64,000 nt of DNA from Takifugu bimaculatus. Its lineage: Eukaryota > Chordata > Actinopteri > Tetraodontiformes > Tetraodontidae. Location: contig CP034991.1 in assembly GCA_004026145.2 (NCBI GenBank), forward strand, positions 14,174,142 through 14,238,141, read 5' to 3'. Below are positions 58,230-64,000 of this stretch, piece after piece (position 1 is the stretch's first letter; every line of letters begins with the position of its first letter). Below the pieces are notes generated by a model that was not told where the DNA came from, ran no database searches, and worked only from the letters and a program-made list of their open reading frames with translations. Position numbers and translations under genes: made by a program.

Positions 58230-59190
58230 TGCTCTGGTTCAGACCACCAACTCTCCTGTTATCTCATTTTCTGCCTGTCCTGCAGAACCACCACCAACCT
58301 GAAACGTTCCTTTTATTTGCAGATGATATTTCATTACTGTTCTTTTCTCAATAGGATATGAAATCTGGTGGGGATTCAGAGTAAATAAGACCCAATCTGC
58401 CAAAGGCACCAAACCATCCAAACTAAAAATGTGGAGGGAAATGTAATTGAAGGAGTCTTCAGCTGGCAGAGTAGGTCACTCAGCCTTAACTACTACTGTA
58501 ATAAACCACAGTTCAGGGTTATCAGAGGTTAGCATGACCGCCGTATACCAAGAAGGTTCTGGGTTTGGTTGTGGTTTGGTCCTACCCATGTTCTGTGTCC
58601 AGCCCCTCCTGGTAACTAACTAATGGTTTTTCTGAGTATGAAACAGAAGCGTAACCCTGTCTACCAGTCACAACCATCACATTTATTAGACCTGACTGAG
58701 CATCACTCCACAGGCCTCAACACAAGACTTCCACAGACAGGAGTCAAACTAGGCCAAAGACAAATACAGGACAATGACCAGGATGATGAACTGTTCCAAA
58801 GACTGCCGTGAAGATAGAAACTCTGAAGGGCCTCAGCAAGATGTGATGACCTGGCGACCCATCAGAGTCGGTTCCTCTTTCTGTTCTCGTTCCTAACCTT
58901 GCAGTCCTGTCGGAAGCCTAATTGGCTGTTAACAGAAGACCCAAGGCTGCCCATATATCTCACAATGACCTTATCTACCATAAAAATGCAAATTCAAGGT
59001 AGTTCATTTACATCTACAAGTGAGGAGCTCTAGCAGGGGTCAAATTGGTGTTTTAAAATCCTGGAGGGAATATTTCACTGTCCCATTTAAAACTTATCAA
59101 TTATGTTTGGGGTGACAAATCTTTTAAAATGGGACCGAAGAGAGCCATAAACAAGACTACATCAATACAATCAGGGCATGCCTGGGGGGA
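58230..59190 (+). mobile_element. relic of an L1-like LINE (very decayed)
   Basis: At 58301-58357 a frame reads ETFLLFADDISLLFFSQ before a stop, the F/Y-A-D-D catalytic box context of L1-type reverse transcriptase. Around 59095-59165 another frame gives WGDKSFKMGPKRAI, resembling sequence downstream of RT in L1 elements. Between them, about 58525-58600 (ttagcatgaccgccgt, aagaaggttctgggtttg) resembles a widespread teleost short repeat. Heavily mutated; low certainty on limits. Confidence 0.4.
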
Positions 59191-59198
59191 ATATTTCT

Positions 59199-59713
59199 GT
59201 TAGGAATTTTCCTTAGTGTGTGCCCTCCCCCCTCACTTTCTGATTCTTTTCTGTTTCTCCCTTGGCTGTCTAGTTTCAGGTTGGGCAGGGCTGCTTTCCA
59301 CTCACTCTAATCAACCTGCACATCTGATTTGCTTCACCAGACAATCATCCGCACCTGCCTCCTGCTTTGAAAGACTGGTTCACACTTCCATATTTGCTGA
59401 TTTGTTGTTCAACCACCTGATTTGTTGTTCAACCACCTATAGTACAGCCTGGCTCCTAAACATTCTGGACTACCTGTAAGCTTTTGTATTCCAGTTTCAA
59501 TCTCAAAATTCATTGTGTGTTTGCCCTACTGATTGCCCTTTCAGATGCCTGTTCGTGCCACCCAGCCTGACCCGACTGTGTTTCCTGAGTTCCTCCACCT
59601 AGGACTTGTCTGCAGATTACTGACTGTTAACTCTTCAGTAAAGCTTCTTGTTTATCATTTTTGGCTGTTGTGTGTGTCTCTTGAGGTTCAGTTCTTGTTT
59701 GCCGCTTGTAGCA
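59199..59713 (+). mobile_element. LTR-like repeat family A, copy 2 (plus)
   Basis: Starts tgttaggaattttccttagtg, with a C-rich block, GCACCTGCCTCCTGCTTTGAAAG, tgcctgttcgtgcc, 'cagtaaag' and gtgtgtgtctcttgaggttcag. Collinear with the reverse complement of 52335-52794. A tandem 20-bp duplication (gatttgttgttcaaccacct words) is at 59399-59438. Confidence 0.6.
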
Positions 59714-62700
59714 ATTTCCTTAAACTGGATTTATGACTGTGTAGAACAGAATGGAAATGGGGCTCAGTGGCTCTCATATTTCCACATGTTCAAAATTAAA
59801 CATTCAATTGTTCAATTCACTCATTTACAGGGTAGATTTCAAAATGAAATTATTTCCCCTTTTTAAGCTCTAATGGACAGTCCTAGATGAAACCACAAAA
59901 TCTATACGAGCTAACTACATGAGCATGTGAGGAGTGTGTCCCGTGCAGCTCAAATCAGCAGCAGAGCCTTTTAAAAAAGGATTAAGCCTCATTAATCTGC
60001 GGTCTCAGTGTTGCTAAAATATTTACCTGCAGCCTGACAGACTGTAAATTGGCTGCAGACCTGCAAAGAATCACGTTCCTGCAGGCCCTGTGTCATCTAC
60101 CCAACCGATCTGCAGCAGCGTCAGTCCTGACTGACTTCTGCTCCTCAAACATAATAAACTTCTCTATTTGTAGATTTTATCATATCTTTAAAAGAGTGCA
60201 ACTCCTCCCCATCCATGAATTATACCAGGAACATTTCCCACCAGCCCTGATACAAAGCACAAGCAGACCCACAGACAACAAAGCTTCTGTATCCAGCTTC
60301 CTCACCAGCAGCTCACCTGAGTCACATGGTCTGTTCATCCATTTGCTACAACACAAAGGAGTCACTGACCTCTGACCCCCACACTTATCTCTGAGCATCA
60401 TATGATTGATAGTTTCTGATCCTACTGCAGCAACCTTCTCTGCTCATCATCACGGGGATGTTGGTTGAGACATCCTCACTGGTGGACTCTGGAGCTGTCC
60501 TTTAATTAAAAGCTCCCACCACAGGGAGACTTTTGTCTTCCTCAGGGATGAATCGGTACATTGATGGTAGAAAAGGTCCTGAACAGTTTCCTGCAGAGCG
60601 ATCCTCTTTCTGCATCATTACATCCACGATGGTGCTTTAGAGCACCTCTTTATCTTTCCTTCCCCTCTGAGGCCAGATTGAAAGTTCTTCACCACTGCAC
60701 ACAGTCAACATGGTGGCCTTTAATCAACTCTGGTGTTAGGACAAGGTCTCTTCGCAGCATCAAGGGAAGCTCAAGCCAAGGTGGAAATTTACTTTAATTT
60801 ATTCTTGTTATCAGGCAGAAACAACTGTTTTCATATAAGCTGCACTCAAAAAATACAGTCACATATGGGCAGCTTATCATTTCTGTCAAAAACTCTGAAG
60901 AATAGATAAATTACATCGTCAGTAACAACCGCACGACGGGCTGAAAATCGATCAAGCTGAAAAAGCCAGATTTTCCAGGTGATCTGCCACGGGCTTGTGT
61001 CCATCTTACTAATCACATTTTTTAGTCAGTAGATCATGAAATTAAATCAATATTTGGCTGCCACCACCTGCTTTCCATATATGAGCCATCAGTATTCATG
61101 GGACCATTTTTCCTTATTCAGTTGTCTGTGATGAGGGTGTTACACAGTGTGCACGTAACGTCTCAAACCCAATATCCAAAAGCAAAATGTAAGTGTCACG
61201 GCTGGATGTGATGGAAGTCCTTCAGTGAGCTAAAGTGGCCTCCTCAACAAACACCTCATCCAATCTAGGAATCTAGGATGGTGGCGGATCCACAGATGTG
61301 ACAGTATTTGCTCTGCTGCACCACCATCACCTCACACCTTTTTTACTCCTGAGAGGGAATATTTAACATTTTCACATCTATGCATCTGTGTGGGTCAACA
61401 TAGCAGGAGTGATGGATGGTCCAGGGCTGTCCGATGAAGAGGTGAGGAGAGCCAACAGCTCTCAGCACCTTCTGCTAAATATGTGCTTCATTTGAACAAA
61501 TTTGTGTTTTTAACAGGATTGAGAGTCTGTTTCCACCATCGTGATGAGCTATCACTGGTTTGATTATCCCAAAAACTTTGGTACCTGATCGTCATGCTGA
61601 CAATTTTTTTCATTGTCTCAATAGCATGTGGTGAATGTTTGTAGAATGTACAGTTGATTGAATGTTGTCACGGTAACAGTGTCTGTGTTTGCTTACAACC
61701 TGAAAATTGAGTGTTTGGGTTTATTTTTAAAGACAGTTCACCAAATTGTTTTAATTTATTCAATTTGCAATCAAAATAAAAGAAACAAGACTTAGTGTCT
61801 GCAGAAGATCAAAGGAAAACAGAAGGCAGACAAATCCAGACTGGTGCCCCAAAGCTACACAGGTGAAAGTAATGAGGGCGGGGCTGACAACCACAAACTG
61901 GAAGTGTCAATCAAAACAGGTGAAGGTATAACCTTCAACATAAAACTACAAAAAACAGACATAAATAAATAAGCTGATAACAACATTTTGGGATTTTTTT
62001 TCTATCGGTTTTTCTCTAAATTCTAATGTATTCATGCAGTATGACCTGAGCCAAATAAGAGCCCCCTGATGGGCTCTGTTGAAGCAGCTGGTTGATCTTA
62101 AAGATTCTCTGTTATTAAATTGTCTTGGCTATTTGCCTGGACTGTGAGGCTGCACACTCAGTACCAACTGTAGAGCTCAAATAGAGATGAGGTGGAGCTC
62201 AGATGGAACTCAGACACACACCAGCCACACTAACACCAGCACCTGCTAGGCTGTCATCCCTAATCCAACGTCAGATATTGGCTGCATGTGCTGGCTTTCT
62301 GCTTCTAACGATCTGACCTGAGCAGAGAACCCTTCACCAACATGCTGCATCCAGGATTTAAAACAACTAAGCAAGAGTTCTCAAATGTAATGATGACTGA
62401 TTAATTGAGTGTTTGACCTGCTGTAATGTTGCTGATACTCAGTGATGCCCACAGAAATGAATGAGCTGCTGGTTTATTAATATCACAACAGTGCTCTCTG
62501 TTGTGAACATTAACTACACGGGTTAATATAATTAATTACAAGGAAGCTGCTCCCACACCGCACATGTTGATAATGGGCTTTCCAAGAGCTGACGAACTTT
62601 AAATTATATTATTGGTGATTTGTAAGTGAAAATATCCTGTAAATCTGATAGTGAAGAAGAAAAGTGAAGCTGACAGCTAAAACCAGATGTTGTTGAGTAT

Positions 62701-64000
62701 CTCTGGACCATAAGATGCAGTTGATGCAGAAACCATTAGTGTGTTTGGGAAGAAACACGCTTAATTGTTGTTGCTCTCTGACGTGTGTAATTTAAAGGCT
62801 GCTGGAATCATTAATGAATCATTCAATGATGGATGGGAACTATTATAATATGCAAATAAGCTCTGACTTAAAACAACAGAGCTGAATAATGTGGTGAGTT
62901 TATGTGAGTGTATCAACCCTGCCCGGAGGGGGCGCCACTGAGCTCCAATCACCCCAGCGGTGGGCTGGGTATGCGTGATACTGTTTTCCAAAATCAAACA
63001 TATCACCTTTCTTTGTTGAACCCCAGAGGTTGATGCATTTAATAAGAGATCTGAGTCAGGGTCCAAAGGGAGATTTCAGGGAGGAAACATCTTCAGGCTT
63101 AAGAGTTAAAGAGTGGAATAAAAAGGATGAGTGTAACAGGGAGGAAGGATTGAGTCATTTAATCCTCCTCATGTACAATCAGTGACCAGACAGGAAAAAT
63201 CAATCAGCTGCTTGTGGCTGCGCATGCAGAGACTAAATCTGCTTTTCATTTATTCTGCACAGCTGAGGTGAACATGCATAGTCTTGTATGTGGTTTATTA
63301 CACACATATTATACATATATTAATCATAGTGTCAAGGGTTTGTTCTCTGCAGATGATGTAGCATCTCCTCTGTTGTTGCTACACCCAGAATAACTACAGG
63401 CAGATGATGACTCCCTCTTTTTACAAATGATCCAATTAACTCCACATTCAAATGGCATTTGTTCCCTTTGTTCCTGCCAAGGACACGTGCACATGCAGCT
63501 TCCAGAGGTGACAGTGGACATTAATGTTTGGCTTTTGTCATCATTAAGCTTGTAAAACAAAAATCCATCTCCACAGTTTTTAAAGGGGCTGACAAAGGGC
63601 ACATTCTTGAGTCAAAAGGAATATTCCTAAGAGCTGATAAATGTACATTGACACACCTTCCAAAGATTGATTATGTTCCCACAGTGATGGACATGATTCA
63701 TATCCCTTTCTGCTGCTCTAGTTTAAAGACACACATTAATAACTTTAATCCAGTCAGATTAAAGTTATTCTATACATCCAGCTGTTCCCTGCCATTTATT
63801 TATTTAATTTATTCAGTCACTCACACATAGAGGAAGTTTGAGGACCTGAAAAATCAAACCCTGAGAGATTTTTTTCATGAGGCAACTTAAAGGAATTAAA
63901 TATCCAACAGGATGGAAACACACAAGTATCAGACCTATTGGTGGTTAAACTAAATACCTAATAAATGCTTTTTGAACTTGTGTTTTGATGATTAAACAAA
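59714..64000. other. intergenic, no gene recognised
   Basis: 4.3 kb of AT-rich DNA. No recognised exon, RNA gene or long tandem repeat on either strand. A CTCF-like motif is at 62925-62941 (separate entry). Confidence 0.45.
62925..62941 (+). promoter_or_regulatory. candidate CTCF-type motif
   Basis: The sequence cccggagggggcgcca contains the strong core AGGGGGCGC and matches most of the CTCF consensus. It is the best such match I noticed in the window. Binding is unproven. Confidence 0.3.

Noticed and set aside
58525..58600. tRNA-like stretch (B-box-like aaggttctgggtttg)
   Set aside because: Does not fold as a complete tRNA and looks like a piece of a common teleost short repeat, so not called as a tRNA gene.
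60049..60375. 108-residue open frame as a possible LINE or host gene fragment
   Set aside because: Its position after the L1 relic is suggestive, but the protein shows no definite RT or other domain phrase.

Overview
The window looks like chromosomal DNA from a ray-finned (teleost) fish. It holds two multi-exon vertebrate genes with GT-AG introns, many long dinucleotide microsatellites, and decayed retroelements of kinds common in teleosts (L2, Tx1/L1-like, R4/Rex6-like, a Jockey-superfamily LINE and a chromodomain Ty3/gypsy element). There are no operons, CRISPR arrays, rRNA genes or clear tRNA genes.

Layout. (1) About 1-6.1 kb, minus strand: the first six coding exons (204 codons) of tspan15, a TspanC8 tetraspanin. 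Its 3' exons lie beyond the left edge. (2) 6.3-7.4 kb: a roughly 1.1-kb degenerate CTG/CAG tract with a 290-bp higher-order duplication, just upstream of the tspan15 start codon. (3) 7.4-18 kb: intergenic DNA with microsatellites, a degenerate L2 LINE (about 9.2-10.3 kb), a 3'-truncated Tx1/L1-like LINE on the minus strand (about 15.25-16.76 kb) and a GA-rich tract next to the receptor gene. (4) 18.09-35.85 kb, plus strand: a complete five-exon tachykinin receptor gene of NK1 type (tacr1), 428 codons plus stop. Introns 1 and 2 hold an 11-bp and a 14-bp minisatellite and an R4/Rex6-like retroelement fragment. (5) 35.9-45.9 kb: intergenic DNA with microsatellites and an LTR-like relic. (6) 45.89-49.88 kb: a decayed minus-strand chromodomain Ty3/gypsy element with a plus-strand LINE nested in it. 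(7) 49.9-64 kb: no recognisable gene, but an L2 3' end, a pair of related LTR-like repeats in opposite orientation, another possible solo LTR and an L1-like relic.

The two genes are head to head and both products are plasma-membrane proteins. Tspan15 is known to bind and traffic the ADAM10 sheddase. Tacr1 is the G-protein-coupled receptor for substance P-type tachykinins. Nothing in the sequence suggests they share a pathway. The arrangement recalls human TACR2-TSPAN15, yet the receptor here has NK1-type residues, which is the most interesting genomic point. I found no convincing new molecular system. The best leads are the receptor-paralogue/synteny conflict, a changed ligand-pocket residue, weak splice donors that could give a truncated receptor, and the CAG/CTG tract at the tspan15 promoter.
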